This document shows positions 22,021-32,616 of a DNA stretch of 64,000 nt, piece by piece. This stretch comes from Superficieibacter electus (GTDB lineage Bacteria; Pseudomonadota; Gammaproteobacteria; Enterobacterales; Enterobacteriaceae): NCBI RefSeq assembly GCF_002915575.1, contig NZ_PQGD01000006.1, positions 124,001-188,000 on the forward strand, read 5' to 3'. The stretch's first letter is position 1, and the number at the start of each line of letters is the position of its first letter. The position numbers and the translations under genes were made by a program. The notes beneath the pieces were generated by a model. That model saw only the letters and a program-made list of their open reading frames with translations. It was not told where the DNA came from and did no database searches.

Positions 22021-23679
22021 TTAATCCGCGCGACCACGCGCCAGCCACAATACCCGCGAGAACATTTTGCGCAATAACAGCGGAATAGACTCCGTTCCAC
22101 GCCGCCCCGCTTCCATCGCGACCTCAATCGCTAAATCGGGTTTCGATGAACGATGAATAGCTTTCACAATGACCCGCCGTGGATTCACCGGGGCATTTTC
22201 CGCGATCTGCGCTACCCGATAGTAGACATCAGCAAATCCCTGACGATACATAAAATGTTCCATATCCAGCGCCGGGAGGGCCGTTAAGTGGTCGCGCTCC
22301 TGCTCACGATCGTTGTTGAGTAAGCTACGTACGGTGGCGGCATATTTTTTTCCGGCTTCGTCACCGTCCACCAGCACATGCCACTCAATGCCCATCCGCC
22401 GGGCAAATTTGATTAACGGCTTTAACCCGGACTGGGCAAACTCAATGACTTTAACGCCTTCGGCATCGAAATGGTGGCCACACTGGCGCGCCAGTTCGTT
22501 GATCACCCAGGTTTCCGTCTCCCCTTCCACCAGCAGCCAGCAGCGGGCAAACAGCGATGACGGACGATTAAAACGAATGTGAAAGGCAATCCGCCGACCA
22601 TCTTCTGCGCTCAGACCGCCCGGCCCCAGACGCCAGGCGGCGACGCGCGAGGATTCACGTACCAGGCGGCAAACATGCTCTACCGGTGTCAGCGACAACA
22701 GCTCGCCCGAGTTGGTGGTGGTCACCTGCTGAAGCGGTAAAAGGTTCAAAAGATGCCAGGCGACAGAAAGCATAATGGGATGCAGACGGGTTTCGGGATC
22801 TTCAATCAGCAGCAGCGGACGGGCATCTTTGTCAAGTTTTACCGTCCCTTTAGCCTGCAATAAGGTGGAGAATAGCCCCAGCAGGATCACCCGATGGGTG
22901 CGCCCGCCAGGACGATCGATCATGCGGTTAATCACATCCAGATAGCGCCAGCTTTGCTGCTCATTACGCGAACGGCGGCGAATCAGGCGATGGCGTGTCT
23001 CAACAGAGCTGTGTTCAGCAAAGTAGTGCTCAAGCAGTTGCGCCATAGCGGATAATCCCTGGCGAAGCTGCCCGTCAGAGAGATTTTGCGGACGATCCAC
23101 CAGCTCGCGCGCCAGAAAATCGAGCTGGCGCGCGGTGACTTCAACGTCGGGGAAATTGGGTACCGTACCATTGCGAATACGCCGCATAAAGCGGGCGTCA
23201 CGCAGCCGCAGCACCGGCATTAAACGCACCAGATGGCGAGCCATCTCGTCTATTTCGGTAATCGCCAGCGGATTACCGCCTGCATCCAGAAATCCGCGCA
23301 GCGTCAGGACAGAATCATCTTCTGCCAGTTCGCCTTCCAGACGGTAAAATATACGTTGATAGCCATCCTCTCCCGGCACCCAGCACGGCGACAGCGGGCG
23401 GAAACGCCGGGCATGATGCCGTCCGGGAAACGCCTCGCGAAAGGTCAGAATAATATGCAGATGATGCTCGCGCCCCTGTACATCGCCTGCCGGAAACCAG
23501 AAGTCATCATGGACAAAATGATACAACTCGCTGCCCGGCGCGAGAATCAGCGTCAGCGCATCCAGCAGGCTGGATTTCCCCCAGGCATTTTCGCCAATGA
23601 GCACGTTGTTCTGTTCCAGCATCAACGATAGCCGGTTAATACCGCGAAAACCGACGATATCCACACGTTCAAGAAGCAT
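22021..23679 (-). CDS. ybjD: OLD-family ATPase/Toprim protein YbjD
   Basis: Core enterobacterial OLD-family protein, predicted nuclease with an SMC/Rad50-like ATPase; its cellular role is not established. The 552 residues contain Walker A IGENAWGKSSLLDAL (about 28-42), a Walker B-like LLLIEDPETRLHP, and a C-terminal Toprim domain with LLVEGETETWVINE and VLVDGDEAGKKY, which supply the metal-binding Glu and Asp-x-Asp. The length is that of E. coli YbjD. In K-12 aqpZ lies between ybjD and lysO; it is absent here. Confidence 0.92.
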   Translation of the reverse strand: MLLERVDIVGFRGINRLSLMLEQNNVLIGENAWGKSSLLDALTLILAPGSELYHFVHDDFWFPAGDVQGREHHLHIILTFREAFPGRHHARRFRPLSPCWVPGEDGYQRIFYRLEGELAEDDSVLTLRGFLDAGGNPLAITEIDEMARHLVRLMPVLRLRDARFMRRIRNGTVPNFPDVEVTARQLDFLARELVDRPQNLSDGQLRQGLSAMAQLLEHYFAEHSSVETRHRLIRRRSRNEQQSWRYLDVINRMIDRPGGRTHRVILLGLFSTLLQAKGTVKLDKDARPLLLIEDPETRLHPIMLSVAWHLLNLLPLQQVTTTNSGELLSLTPVEHVCRLVRESSRVAAWRLGPGGLSAEDGRRIAFHIRFNRPSSLFARCWLLVEGETETWVINELARQCGHHFDAEGVKVIEFAQSGLKPLIKFARRMGIEWHVLVDGDEAGKKYAATVRSLLNNDREQERDHLTALPALDMEHFMYRQGFADVYYRVAQIAENAPVNPRRVIVKAIHRSSKPDLAIEVAMEAGRRGTESIPLLLRKMFSRVLWLARGRAD

Positions 23680-23880
23680 ATATTCTCCTTAAGTTTCGTT
23701 ATGTCCCTGCTTGTGATTGTATATCACCCCTTTTCATTTCTGGCACGGGTAAATACCTCCCGGGGACGCTGTGGATGACACAAGATGCATAACTTTTCTT
23801 TTTTCCTGCACCTTTACTCACTTCACCGTTTTGGGTAGTGTCAGAATGTGCTATTCGTTTATTAAAGGGACTGGGGTTTC

Positions 23881-24780
23881 ATGTTGTCGGGTTTGCTGAT
23901 TATTCTTCTGCCGTTAATCACTGGTTATTTAATTCCTCTGCGTAATACCGCCGCACTTAAAATTATCAACCGCCTGTTAAGCTGGATTGTTTATGTCATC
24001 CTCTTTTTCATGGGCATCAGCCTTGCGTTTTTAGAGAACCTGGCGAGCAATCTGCTGGCGATTTTTCATTATTCAGCTATCAGTATTACGGTCATTTTAG
24101 TGTTTAATATTGCGGCGCTTATCTGGCTGGAGCGCGTTATTCCCTGGCGGCACAACCATCAACAGGAAGCGCTACCCTCGCGTATCGCCATGGCGCTGGA
24201 GTCGCTGAAATTGTGCGGCGTGGTTATCCTTGGCTTTGCACTTGGCCTGACGCATTTTCCCGTGTTACAGCATGCCACCGAGGCCAGCGAATATACGCTG
24301 ATATTTTTGCTGTTTTTGATTGGCATCCAGCTGCGTAATAACGGCATGACGCTAAAACAGATCGTGCTTAACCGGCGTGGGATGATGGTAGGCATAGTGG
24401 TGGTTATCAGCTCGCTGGCCGGGGGCGCTCTGAACGCCTTATTGCTGGATCTGCCGCTGCGAACCGGGCTGGCGATGGCCTCCGGCTTCGGCTGGTATTC
24501 ACTTTCCGGCATACTGCTGACAGAAGCTTATGGTCCGGTTATCGGCAGCGCGGCCTTTTTTAATGATTTGGCGCGGGAGCTTATCGCCATCATGCTGATC
24601 CCGGGGCTGGTACGCCGCAGCCGCTCGACGGCGCTGGGGTTGTGCGGTGCGACCTCAATGGATTTCACCCTGCCCGTATTACAGCGTTCCGGCGGGCTGG
24701 AAATTGTCCCTGCCGCCATTGTTCACGGCTTCTTGTTAAGCCTGCTGGTCCCGCTATTAATGGCGTTTTTTACCGCCTGA
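23881..24780 (+). CDS. lysO: L-lysine exporter LysO (YbjE)
   Basis: Inner-membrane exporter of lysine and the toxic analogue thialysine; in E. coli expression is controlled by ArgP. The 299 residues are highly hydrophobic with about eight membrane segments. The LysO-family features ERVIPWRHN in an internal loop and MDFTLPVLQRSGG near the C-terminus are visible. Starts behind AAAGGGA. Followed by the regulatory region of hcp. Confidence 0.93.
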   Translation: MLSGLLIILLPLITGYLIPLRNTAALKIINRLLSWIVYVILFFMGISLAFLENLASNLLAIFHYSAISITVILVFNIAALIWLERVIPWRHNHQQEALPSRIAMALESLKLCGVVILGFALGLTHFPVLQHATEASEYTLIFLLFLIGIQLRNNGMTLKQIVLNRRGMMVGIVVVISSLAGGALNALLLDLPLRTGLAMASGFGWYSLSGILLTEAYGPVIGSAAFFNDLARELIAIMLIPGLVRRSRSTALGLCGATSMDFTLPVLQRSGGLEIVPAAIVHGFLLSLLVPLLMAFFTA

Positions 24781-24813
24781 TACCCCTTTGGCGGTAGAAC
24801 CCTGCCGCCAAAA

Positions 24814-24827
24814 TTGAGCTAAATCAA
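24814..24827 (+). promoter_or_regulatory. FNR-type site upstream of hcp
   Basis: TTGAGCTAAATCAA fits the FNR consensus TTGAT-N4-ATCAA with one mismatch. It lies about 60 bp upstream of the NsrR-like site. E. coli hcp-hcr is FNR-activated, so the architecture agrees with established knowledge. Confidence 0.7.
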
Positions 24828-24886
24828 TCTCCCTGTAACTTGCGCCACAAATCCCTTTTCAGCCGTCTGTTACCAGCATAATCTTA

Positions 24887-24909
24887 AACATGTATTTAAA
24901 ATATAACTT
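24887..24909 (+). promoter_or_regulatory. NsrR-type operator upstream of hcp
   Basis: Two 11-bp arms, AACATGTATTT (24887-24897) and AAATATAACTT (24899-24909), are separated by one base; the inverted right arm reads AAGTTATATTT. This matches the NsrR AAGNTGNATTT-type repeat and lies just before the ribosome site of hcp. NsrR represses hcp-hcr in E. coli until nitric oxide destroys its cluster. Confidence 0.7.
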
Positions 24910-24923
24910 TAAAAGGTGTGACC

Positions 24924-26576
24924 ATGTTTTGTGTGCAATGTGAACAAACCATCCGTACCCCGGCAGGGAACGGCTGCTCTTACGCGCAGGGTATGTGCGG
25001 AAAAACAGCTGAAACCTCTGACTTGCAGGATCTGCTGATCGCCTCGTTGCAGGGTCTTTCCGCCTGGGCCACCAAGGCGCGCGACTACGGCATTATCGAT
25101 CACCATATCGATAATTTTGCCCCGCGCGCGTTCTTCTCTACCTTAACTAACGTTAACTTCGATTCCCCACGCATTGTGGGCTACGCGCGTGACGCGATTG
25201 CCCTGCGAGAGGCGCTTAAAGCGCAGTGTCTGAGCGTGGATGCCAGCGCCAGCGTCGATAATCCGATGGCCAGTCTGCAACTGGTCAGCGATGACCTCGG
25301 CGATTTGCAACGCCAGGCGGCAGAATTCACGCCCAATAAAGATAAAGTTGATATCGGCGAGAACATTCTCGGTCTGCGCCTGCTGTGCCTGTATGGCCTG
25401 AAAGGCGCGGCGGCGTATATGGAGCACGCGCATGTGCTCGGACAGTACGATAACGACATCTACGCTCAGTACCATAAAATCATGGCGTGGCTGGGTACCT
25501 GGCCTTCCGATATGAACGCTCTGCTGGAATGTTCAATGGAAATTGGCCAGATGAACTTTAAAGTAATGAGCATTCTGGACGCCGGTGAAACCAGTAAATA
25601 CGGACACCCAACGCCGACGCAGGTTAATGTCAAAGCCACCCAGGGTAAATGCGTCCTCATCTCCGGTCACGACCTCAAAGACCTCTACAATCTGCTGGAG
25701 CAAACCGACGGCACCGGCGTTAATGTTTATACCCACGGTGAAATGTTGCCCGCACACGGCTACCCGGAACTGCGCAAATTTAAACATCTGATCGGCAACT
25801 ACGGCAGCGGCTGGCAAAATCAGCAGGTGGAATTCGCCCGCTTCCCTGGCCCGATTGTGATGACCTCTAACTGCATCATCGACCCAACCGTCGGCGCGTA
25901 TGATGACCGTATCTGGACCCGCAGCATTGTCGGCTGGCCGGGCGTCAGCCATCTGGAAGGTGACGACTTTGGCCCGGTGATCGCGCAGGCGCAACAGATG
26001 GCGGGCTTCCCGTACAGCGAAATTCCGCACCTGATCACCGTGGGCTTCGGCCGTCAGACTCTGCTGGGCGCGGCGGATACGCTGATCGACCTCGTGAGCC
26101 GTGAAAAACTGCGTCACATCTTCCTCGTTGGCGGCTGCGACGGCGCGCGCGGTGAACGTAACTACTTTACGGATTTTGCTACCAGCGTACCGGACGATTG
26201 CCTGATCCTGACGCTGGCCTGCGGTAAATACCGTTTCAATAAGCTGGAGTTTGGCGATATCGAAGGGTTGCCGCGTCTGGTCGATGCCGGTCAGTGTAAT
26301 GATGCTTACTCGGCGATTATTCTGGCGGTCACGCTGGCGGAAAAACTGGGCTGTGGCGTCAACGATCTGCCGCTCTCGCTGGTGCTGTCCTGGTTTGAGC
26401 AGAAAGCCATTGTCATCCTGCTGACCCTGCTGTCGCTGGGCGTGAAAAACATCGTTACCGGCCCGACCGCACCCGGCTTCTTCACCCCGGATCTACTGGC
26501 GGTGCTCAACGAGAAATTTGGTTTGCGTTCTGTGACCACCGTTGAAGAAGATATGAAACAGTTGCTGAGCGCGTAA
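24924..26576 (+). CDS. hcp: Hybrid-cluster protein, nitric oxide reductase Hcp
   Basis: Iron-sulfur enzyme that reduces NO to N2O and drives protein S-nitrosylation under anaerobic conditions. The 550 residues begin [18 protein letters not shown] with cysteines at 3, 6, 18 and 25 for the cubane cluster. Hybrid-cluster ligands lie in the C-terminal half ([33 protein letters not shown]). The start at 24924 follows AAAGGTG; the ATG two codons earlier is possible but less like the family. Co-transcribed with hcr. Confidence 0.97.
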   Translation: MFCVQCEQTIRTPAGNGCSYAQGMCGKTAETSDLQDLLIASLQGLSAWATKARDYGIIDHHIDNFAPRAFFSTLTNVNFDSPRIVGYARDAIALREALKAQCLSVDASASVDNPMASLQLVSDDLGDLQRQAAEFTPNKDKVDIGENILGLRLLCLYGLKGAAAYMEHAHVLGQYDNDIYAQYHKIMAWLGTWPSDMNALLECSMEIGQMNFKVMSILDAGETSKYGHPTPTQVNVKATQGKCVLISGHDLKDLYNLLEQTDGTGVNVYTHGEMLPAHGYPELRKFKHLIGNYGSGWQNQQVEFARFPGPIVMTSNCIIDPTVGAYDDRIWTRSIVGWPGVSHLEGDDFGPVIAQAQQMAGFPYSEIPHLITVGFGRQTLLGAADTLIDLVSREKLRHIFLVGGCDGARGERNYFTDFATSVPDDCLILTLACGKYRFNKLEFGDIEGLPRLVDAGQCNDAYSAIILAVTLAEKLGCGVNDLPLSLVLSWFEQKAIVILLTLLSLGVKNIVTGPTAPGFFTPDLLAVLNEKFGLRSVTTVEEDMKQLLSA

Positions 26577-26587
26577 GGAGCAGGTAA

Positions 26588-27556
26588 ATGACGATGCCAA
26601 CCTCACAATGTCCGTGGCGGATGCAGGTTCATCATATCCATCAGGAAACGCCGGATGTCTGGACCCTTTCGCTGCTGTGTCACGACTACTATCCGTATCG
26701 CGCCGGGCAATATGCGCTGGTCAGCGTGCGCAACTCGGCAGAGACGCTGCGCGCCTATACGCTCTCGTCAACGCCGGGGGTCAGCGAATATCTTACCCTG
26801 ACCATCCGCCGGATTGACGACGGCGCGGGGTCGCAGTGGTTAACCCGTGAGGTGAAGCGCGGCGACTATATCTGGCTGTCGAATGCAATGGGTGACTTTA
26901 CCTGTGAAGATAAAACAGAAGATAAGTTCCTGTTGCTGGCGGCGGGTTGCGGCGTGACGCCAGTGATGTCGATGCGTCGCTGGCTGGCAAAATATCGCCC
27001 GCAGGCCGATGTGCAGGTGATCTTTAACGTTCGCTCGCCGCAGGATGTGATTTTTGCTGAAGAGTGGCAGCAGTATCCGGTGACGCTGGTCGCGGAACAT
27101 AATGCTGTTGACGGTTTTGTTGCGGGTCGCCTCACGACTGAGCTGTTGCAGCAGGTGCCGGATCTGGCCTCGCGTACCGTGATGACCTGCGGCCCCGCAC
27201 CGTATATGGAACTTGCCGAACAGGAAGTAAGAGCACTGGGCGTGACGCGCTTTTTTAAAGAGAAGTTCTTTACGCCGGTTGCAGACGCGGTTACGGCTGG
27301 CCTGAAATTCAGCAAACTTCAGCCTGCACGGGAGTTTTATGCGCCGGTAGGTACCACGCTTCTTGAGGCGCTGGAAAGTAATAAGGTCCCGGTCACCGTC
27401 GCCTGTCGCGCGGGGGTGTGCGGCTGTTGTAAAACCAAAGTGGTTTCCGGTGAGTATACGGTCAGCAGCACCATGACGCTGAGCGAGGCGGAAATCGCCG
27501 AGGGTTATGTTCTGGCCTGCTCCTGCCATCCGCAGGGAGATTTGGTGCTGGCCTGA
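26588..27556 (+). CDS. hcr: NADH oxidoreductase Hcr, electron donor to Hcp
   Basis: Reduces Hcp with electrons from NADH. The 322 residues have an N-terminal ferredoxin-reductase FAD domain (RAYTLSST), an NAD domain (AAGCGVTP and TCGPAPYM) and a C-terminal plant-type [2Fe-2S] ferredoxin domain with cysteines in CRAGVCGCC and later ACSC. It begins 11 bp after hcp behind AAGGAGCAGG. A BIME follows. Confidence 0.96.
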   Translation: MTMPTSQCPWRMQVHHIHQETPDVWTLSLLCHDYYPYRAGQYALVSVRNSAETLRAYTLSSTPGVSEYLTLTIRRIDDGAGSQWLTREVKRGDYIWLSNAMGDFTCEDKTEDKFLLLAAGCGVTPVMSMRRWLAKYRPQADVQVIFNVRSPQDVIFAEEWQQYPVTLVAEHNAVDGFVAGRLTTELLQQVPDLASRTVMTCGPAPYMELAEQEVRALGVTRFFKEKFFTPVADAVTAGLKFSKLQPAREFYAPVGTTLLEALESNKVPVTVACRAGVCGCCKTKVVSGEYTVSSTMTLSEAEIAEGYVLACSCHPQGDLVLA

Positions 27557-27565
27557 GGCGCAAAC

Positions 27566-27730
27566 CAGGCCAGGTGACGCTGCGCTTACCCGGCAGACGT
27601 CACCAACGGCTAAACTGTGTGTCGCGATGCCGGGTGGCGGCTTCACCTTACCCGGCCTACAATGTTTTAAATATCAAAAGCTTAAATTAATTCTGTAGGC
27701 CCGGTAAGCGCAGCGCCACCGGGCAACACA
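27566..27730. repeat. REP/BIME palindromes between hcr and the DoxX gene
   Basis: Two well-formed REP units in opposite orientation, one with GCCGGGTGGCGGC then TTACCCGGCCTAC (about 27629-27661), the other with GTAGGCCCGGTAAGC then GCCACCGGGCA (about 27695-27725), preceded by a partial unit near 27575-27600. They lie between convergent genes, the usual place for enterobacterial BIMEs. Confidence 0.88.
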
Positions 27731-27745
27731 GTATTTAACTCAACG

Positions 27746-28180
27746 TTATCGCCACGCCGGATCGCGCGCCAGCGAATAACGCCCCGCCCCCATAAAGGCT
27801 ATCGCCAGCCCGCCGATAAAAAAGTAAGCAATATTTTCAATCGCCCACGCGCCGGTTTTATCCAGCATCCACGTATTGTTAATCCCGACCATCAGCCACG
27901 CCACCAGCATGGTAAAGGACAACACCAGTGCCGCCGGACGGGTCAAAATACCGAGGATGATTAAACACGGCACCAGCACTTCACCAATCAGTACGCCATA
28001 AGCGACAAACCCCGGTAATCCATGAGCTATCACCATGCCGCGTATCCCGTCGATGCCATCAAACAGCTTGTGCAGGCCGTGGAAAAGCATTAATCCCCCC
28101 ACCGCCAGGCGTAGCAATAGCTTGCCAAAATCTTCATGTGAAAGCGTTTTATTGACGGCAATTAACAATTTCTTAACCAT
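27746..28180 (-). CDS. DoxX-family integral membrane protein
   Basis: Accessory 144-residue inner-membrane protein with four predicted helices. The family signature is visible in LLLRLAVGGLMLFHGLHKLFDG (starting about residue 22) and GEVLVPCLIILGILTRPAALVL. DoxX-like proteins have been linked to quinone or thiol redox chemistry in some bacteria, but no specific function can be given here. It is divergent from poxB, whose product is a quinone-reducing peripheral membrane enzyme. K-12 has no gene at this place. Confidence 0.85.
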   Translation of the reverse strand: MVKKLLIAVNKTLSHEDFGKLLLRLAVGGLMLFHGLHKLFDGIDGIRGMVIAHGLPGFVAYGVLIGEVLVPCLIILGILTRPAALVLSFTMLVAWLMVGINNTWMLDKTGAWAIENIAYFFIGGLAIAFMGAGRYSLARDPAWR

Positions 28181-28330
28181 TTGAAATGCCTCTTATTTTT
28201 AAATGCGACTGCTTCACATTACGCCTTCCTGCGACGTAAAGATAGTACTGCAAATGCGGGAGTTTTCTGCGCGCGGTAGTGAATCTGACCTAAGCTTTTA
28301 TACGTTATCTTTTACAGGAGATGGAAAACC

Positions 28331-30049
28331 ATGAAACAAACCGTTGCCGCTTATCTTGCAAAAACACTGGAACAGGCGGGAGTGAAACGTATTTGGGGCG
28401 TCACAGGCGATTCGCTTAATGGCCTGAGCGACAGTCTGAACAAAATGGGCACCATTGACTGGATGCCGACCCGTCATGAAGAAGTCGCTGCCTTTGCCGC
28501 CGGCGCGGAAGCACAGTTGACTGGCGAACTGGCAGTGTGTGCCGGCTCGTGCGGACCGGGCAACCTGCATCTGATTAATGGCCTGTTCGACTGTCACCGC
28601 AACCATGTCCCGGTACTCGCCATCGCTGCGCATATTCCTTCCAGCGAGATTGGCAGCGGTTATTTTCAGGAGACCCATCCCCAGGAGCTGTTCCGCGAGT
28701 GCAGCCATTACTGTGAGCTGGTGTCATCGCCAGAACAGATCCCGCAAGTGCTGGCGATTGCCCTGCGTAAAGCGGTGCTCAATCGCGGTGTCTCAGTGAT
28801 TGTCTTACCGGGCGATGTGGCGTTGCAAGCCGCCCCGGAACAGGCCAGCAGCCACTGGTATCCGGCCCCGCAGCCGGTGGTGACGCCCGCCGAGGAAGAG
28901 CTGAAAAAACTGGCCCAGCTACTGCGCTATTCCAGCAAAATCGCCCTGTTGTGCGGCAGCGGTTGTGCTGGTGCGCACGCTGAACTGGTGGAATTTGCCG
29001 GAAAATTAAAAGCACCGATCGTTCATGCCATGCGCGGTAAAGAGCATGTTGAATACGATAACCCTTATGATGTGGGCATGACCGGCCTGATCGGTTTTTC
29101 ATCCGGTTTTCATACCATGATGAACGCCGATACGCTGGTGCTGCTGGGTACCCAGTTCCCTTACCGCGCCTTTTATCCGACCGATGCCAAAATTATTCAG
29201 ATTGATATCAATCCGGGCAGCATTGGCGCACACAGTAAAGTTGATATGGCGTTGATCGGTGATATCAAAGCCACGTTAAGCGCCCTTATGCCACTGCTGG
29301 AGGACAAAAGCGATAGCCGGTTTCTTGATAAAGCGGTGGAACATTATCGCCATGCACGCAAAGATCTTGACGATCTGGCGAAGCCCAGTGAAAAAGCGAT
29401 CCACCCACAGTATCTGGCGCAACAAATCAGTCATTATGCCGACGACGATGCCATTTTTACCTGCGATGTCGGCACGCCTACCGTCTGGGCGGCCCGCTAT
29501 CTGAAAATGAACGGTCAGCGCCGCCTGCTAGGCTCGTTTAATCACGGCTCAATGGCTAACGCCATGCCACAGGCGCTGGGTGCGCAGGCCACCGCGCCAG
29601 AGCGTCAAGTGGTGGCGCTGTGCGGCGACGGCGGTTTTAGCATGTTGATGGGGGATTTCCTCTCGCTCGTGCAGATGAAGCTGCCGGTTAAAATCATCGT
29701 CTTTAATAACAGCGTGCTGGGTTTTGTGGCGATGGAAATGAAAGCGGGTGGCTACCTGACCGACGGCACCGAGCTTCACAACACTAATTTTGCCCGCATC
29801 GCCGACGCCTGCGGCATTACTGGTATTCGCGTCGAAAAAGCGACAGACGTTGACGATGCGCTACAACGCGCTTTTGCGACAGACGGTCCGGTACTGGTCG
29901 ATGTCGTGGTAGCGAAAGAAGAACTGGCCATGCCGCCGCAGATTAAACTCGAGCAGGCTAAAGGTTTTAGTCTGTATATGTTGCGCGCGATCATTAACGG
30001 GCGCGGTGACGAGGTGCTGGAACTGGCAAAAACCAACTGGCTCAGGTAA
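28331..30049 (+). CDS. poxB: Pyruvate dehydrogenase (quinone), PoxB
   Basis: Peripheral membrane flavoenzyme oxidising pyruvate to acetate and CO2 and reducing ubiquinone; induced in stationary phase in E. coli. The 572 residues have an N-terminal thiamine-diphosphate pyrimidine domain with the catalytic Glu in [14 protein letters not shown], a central FAD domain, and the ThDP-binding motif [12 protein letters not shown] ending in NN. The C-terminal amphipathic lipid-activation helix ends [20 protein letters not shown] ribosome site precedes the ATG. ltaE follows after 38 bp, suggesting a poxB-ltaE-ybjT-ybjS operon. Confidence 0.97.
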   Translation: MKQTVAAYLAKTLEQAGVKRIWGVTGDSLNGLSDSLNKMGTIDWMPTRHEEVAAFAAGAEAQLTGELAVCAGSCGPGNLHLINGLFDCHRNHVPVLAIAAHIPSSEIGSGYFQETHPQELFRECSHYCELVSSPEQIPQVLAIALRKAVLNRGVSVIVLPGDVALQAAPEQASSHWYPAPQPVVTPAEEELKKLAQLLRYSSKIALLCGSGCAGAHAELVEFAGKLKAPIVHAMRGKEHVEYDNPYDVGMTGLIGFSSGFHTMMNADTLVLLGTQFPYRAFYPTDAKIIQIDINPGSIGAHSKVDMALIGDIKATLSALMPLLEDKSDSRFLDKAVEHYRHARKDLDDLAKPSEKAIHPQYLAQQISHYADDDAIFTCDVGTPTVWAARYLKMNGQRRLLGSFNHGSMANAMPQALGAQATAPERQVVALCGDGGFSMLMGDFLSLVQMKLPVKIIVFNNSVLGFVAMEMKAGGYLTDGTELHNTNFARIADACGITGIRVEKATDVDDALQRAFATDGPVLVDVVVAKEELAMPPQIKLEQAKGFSLYMLRAIINGRGDEVLELAKTNWLR

Positions 30050-30087
30050 AAAAGAAGGCATCATCCTGAATCAGAAAGGAATATGCC

Positions 30088-31089
30088 GTGATTGATCTTC
30101 GAAGTGATACCGTAACCCGCCCCGGGCGTGCCATGCTTGACGCGATGATGGCCGCCCCGGTCGGGGATGATGTGTACGGTGACGACCCTACCGTGAATGA
30201 ACTCCAGCGCTATGTCGCCGAACTTTCCGGCAAGGAAGCGGCGCTGTTTCTGCCTACCGGCACCCAGGCGAACCTGGTTGCCCTGCTTAGCCATTGTGAA
30301 CGTGGTGAAGAATACATTGTAGGCCAGGGCGCGCATAACTATCTCTATGAAGCGGGCGGTGCTGCGGTGCTTGGCAGCATTCAGCCGCAGCCTATTGATG
30401 CCGCGCCTGACGGCACATTGCCGCTGGATAAGGTTGCCGCCAAAATCAAAGCTGACGATATTCATTTTGCCCGCACCAAATTACTCAGTCTGGAAAATAC
30501 GCATAATGGTAAAGTGCTGCCACGCGAGTATTTGCAGGCGGCGTGGGAATTTACCCGCCAGCGCGGGCTTGCGCTTCATGTAGACGGCGCGCGGATCTTC
30601 AATGCCGTAGTCGAATATGGCTGTGCGTTAAAAGACATTACGCACTATTGCGATTCTTTCACCCTCTGCTTATCAAAAGGATTGGGCACGCCGGTCGGCT
30701 CGCTGCTGGTTGGCAGCCGTGACTATATCAGGCGCGCTAATCGCTGGCGGAAAATGACCGGTGGCGGCATGCGCCAGTCGGGCTTTCTGGCGGCGGCAGG
30801 ACTCTATGCATTACAGCATAATGTCGAACGGTTACGCGAGGATCATGACAATGCCGCCTGGCTTGCCGCTCAATTGCAGGAGATCGGCGCGGATGTGATG
30901 CGTCATGATACCAATATGCTGTTTGTGCGCGTCGGTGAAGAGAGTGCGGCGGCGCTGGGAGATTATCTGCGCGCGCAGGATATCCTGATCAACGCCTCGC
31001 CGGTAGTGCGTCTGGTAACGCATCTCGATGTCAGCCGTGAGCAGCTTAAACAACTCGTTGCTCACTGGAAGGCATTTCTCAACCGCTAA
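30088..31089 (+). CDS. ltaE: Low-specificity L-threonine aldolase
   Basis: PLP enzyme cleaving L-threonine and L-allo-threonine to glycine and acetaldehyde. The 333 residues match the family length. Visible are THNGKVLP and [10 protein letters not shown] (PLP-binding Asp) and the Schiff-base lysine K197 in [12 protein letters not shown]. The start codon is GTG at 30088 ([16 protein letters not shown]) behind AGAAAGGA. Eleven bases separate it from ybjT. Confidence 0.95.
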   Translation: MIDLRSDTVTRPGRAMLDAMMAAPVGDDVYGDDPTVNELQRYVAELSGKEAALFLPTGTQANLVALLSHCERGEEYIVGQGAHNYLYEAGGAAVLGSIQPQPIDAAPDGTLPLDKVAAKIKADDIHFARTKLLSLENTHNGKVLPREYLQAAWEFTRQRGLALHVDGARIFNAVVEYGCALKDITHYCDSFTLCLSKGLGTPVGSLLVGSRDYIRRANRWRKMTGGGMRQSGFLAAAGLYALQHNVERLREDHDNAAWLAAQLQEIGADVMRHDTNMLFVRVGEESAAALGDYLRAQDILINASPVVRLVTHLDVSREQLKQLVAHWKAFLNR

Positions 31090-31099
31090 GGAGCATACC

Positions 31100-32524
31100 G
31101 TGCCGCAACGCATTCTGGTGCTCGGGGCCAGTGGCTATATTGGTCAATACCTCATTAACGCCCTGAGCCTGCAAGGGCACCGGGTGCTGGCGGCGGCACG
31201 GCACGTTGAACGGCTGGAGAAGCTGGCGCTGCCCGGCGTCAGCTGTCATCGGCTGGATCTTTGTTGGCCGCAGGCGCTCCCCGCTCTGCTGGAAAACGTT
31301 GAAACGGTGTACTACCTGGTACACGGCATGGGTGAAGGTGGCGATTTTATTGCCCATGAGCGCCAGGTGGCGCTTAATGTGCGCGATGCGCTGCGTGAAA
31401 CGCCGGTCAGCCAGCTTATTTTCCTTAGTTCGCTTCAGGCACCGAAACATCAGCAGTCCGACCATCTGCGCGCCCGTCAGTTGACGGCGGATATTCTGCG
31501 CGAAGCGGGCGTGCCGGTAACGGAACTGCGTGCCGGGATCATCATCGGTGCAGGCTCTGCCGCTTTTGAAGTGATGCGCGACATGGTCTACAACCTGCCT
31601 GTTCTTACCCCGCCACGCTGGGTGCGTTCGCGCACCACGCCCATTGCGCTGGAGAATCTGCTGTATTATCTGGTTGCCCTGCTGGATCATCCGACGCCCG
31701 AACACCGCGTTTTTGAAGCCGCAGGACCGCATGTCCTGAGCTATCAGCAGCAGTTTGAACGTTTTATGACCGTCAGCGGCCGCCATCGCCCCCTGATACC
31801 GATCCCCTTTCCTACCCGCTGGATTTCGGTGTGGTTTTTAACGGTGATTACGTCGGTGCCGCCCACTATCGCAAAAGCGCTAATACAAGGGCTCAAGCAC
31901 GATCTTCTGGCCGATGATACCTCTCTTCGCTCGCTGATCCCTCAGACGCTGATCCCGTTTGATGATGCGGTCCGCAGCACGCTCCAGGAGGAGGCGAAGC
32001 TGGTTAACTCCAGCGACTGGGGTTACGACCCGCAGGCATTTGCCCGCTGGCGGCCAGATTACGGCTATTTTGCCAAACAGGCAGGCTATACGCTGAAAAC
32101 CTCCGCCAGCCTTAGCGCCCTGTGGCAGGTCGTAAACCAGCTTGGTGGTAAGGAGCGTTATTTTTTTGGCAATCCGTTGTGGCAAACCCGAGCGTTAATC
32201 GACAGGCTTATCGGTCATCCTCTGGCAAAAGGCCGTCCGGCGCGGCCTTTTTTGCAGGTGGGCGACGCGGTAGATAGCTGGAAAGTGATTATTTGTGAGC
32301 CGGAAAAAGAACTGGCGCTCTTGTTCGGCATGAAAGCACCAGGGCTGGGCCGGCTATGCTTTACTATGGTGGACAAGGGCGATTACCGGCAGCTTGACGT
32401 TCGCGCCTGGTGGCACCCGCACGGAATGCCGGGACTATTTTACTGGCTGATGATGATCCCGGCGCATCTGTTTATTTTTCGCGGCATGGCAAAACGTATT
32501 GCCAGTCTGACGGAAAAAATCTAA
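31100..32524 (+). CDS. ybjT: NAD(P)-binding SDR-like protein YbjT
   Basis: Conserved protein of unknown substrate: an N-terminal atypical SDR/NmrA-like Rossmann domain with the glycine motif LGASGYIGQ at residues 7-15, then a DUF2867-type C-terminal domain with a hydrophobic segment ([16 protein letters not shown]) that may bind membrane. The GTG at 31100, behind AAGGAG, gives [16 protein letters not shown] as in E. coli (474 residues here). A longer reading starting within ltaE is less likely. Co-directional with ltaE and ybjS. Confidence 0.9.
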   Translation: MPQRILVLGASGYIGQYLINALSLQGHRVLAAARHVERLEKLALPGVSCHRLDLCWPQALPALLENVETVYYLVHGMGEGGDFIAHERQVALNVRDALRETPVSQLIFLSSLQAPKHQQSDHLRARQLTADILREAGVPVTELRAGIIIGAGSAAFEVMRDMVYNLPVLTPPRWVRSRTTPIALENLLYYLVALLDHPTPEHRVFEAAGPHVLSYQQQFERFMTVSGRHRPLIPIPFPTRWISVWFLTVITSVPPTIAKALIQGLKHDLLADDTSLRSLIPQTLIPFDDAVRSTLQEEAKLVNSSDWGYDPQAFARWRPDYGYFAKQAGYTLKTSASLSALWQVVNQLGGKERYFFGNPLWQTRALIDRLIGHPLAKGRPARPFLQVGDAVDSWKVIICEPEKELALLFGMKAPGLGRLCFTMVDKGDYRQLDVRAWWHPHGMPGLFYWLMMIPAHLFIFRGMAKRIASLTEKI

Positions 32525-32616
32525 AAACAGACGGCATTCTTTCATCTTTCCCATTGCATAGCGCCGAAAATACCGGAAGAATGCGCACGAAATTCTTTAA
32601 AACACAGCGGATTGAT

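Noticed and set aside
25533-26117. 194-residue minus-strand open frame opposite hcp
   Set aside because: Antisense shadow within hcp, no independent evidence.
26840-27646. 268-residue minus-strand open frame opposite hcr
   Set aside because: Antisense to conserved hcr and continues into the BIME; no family features.
31079-31786. 235-residue minus-strand open frame opposite ybjT
   Set aside because: Antisense to a conserved gene with no recognisable domains.
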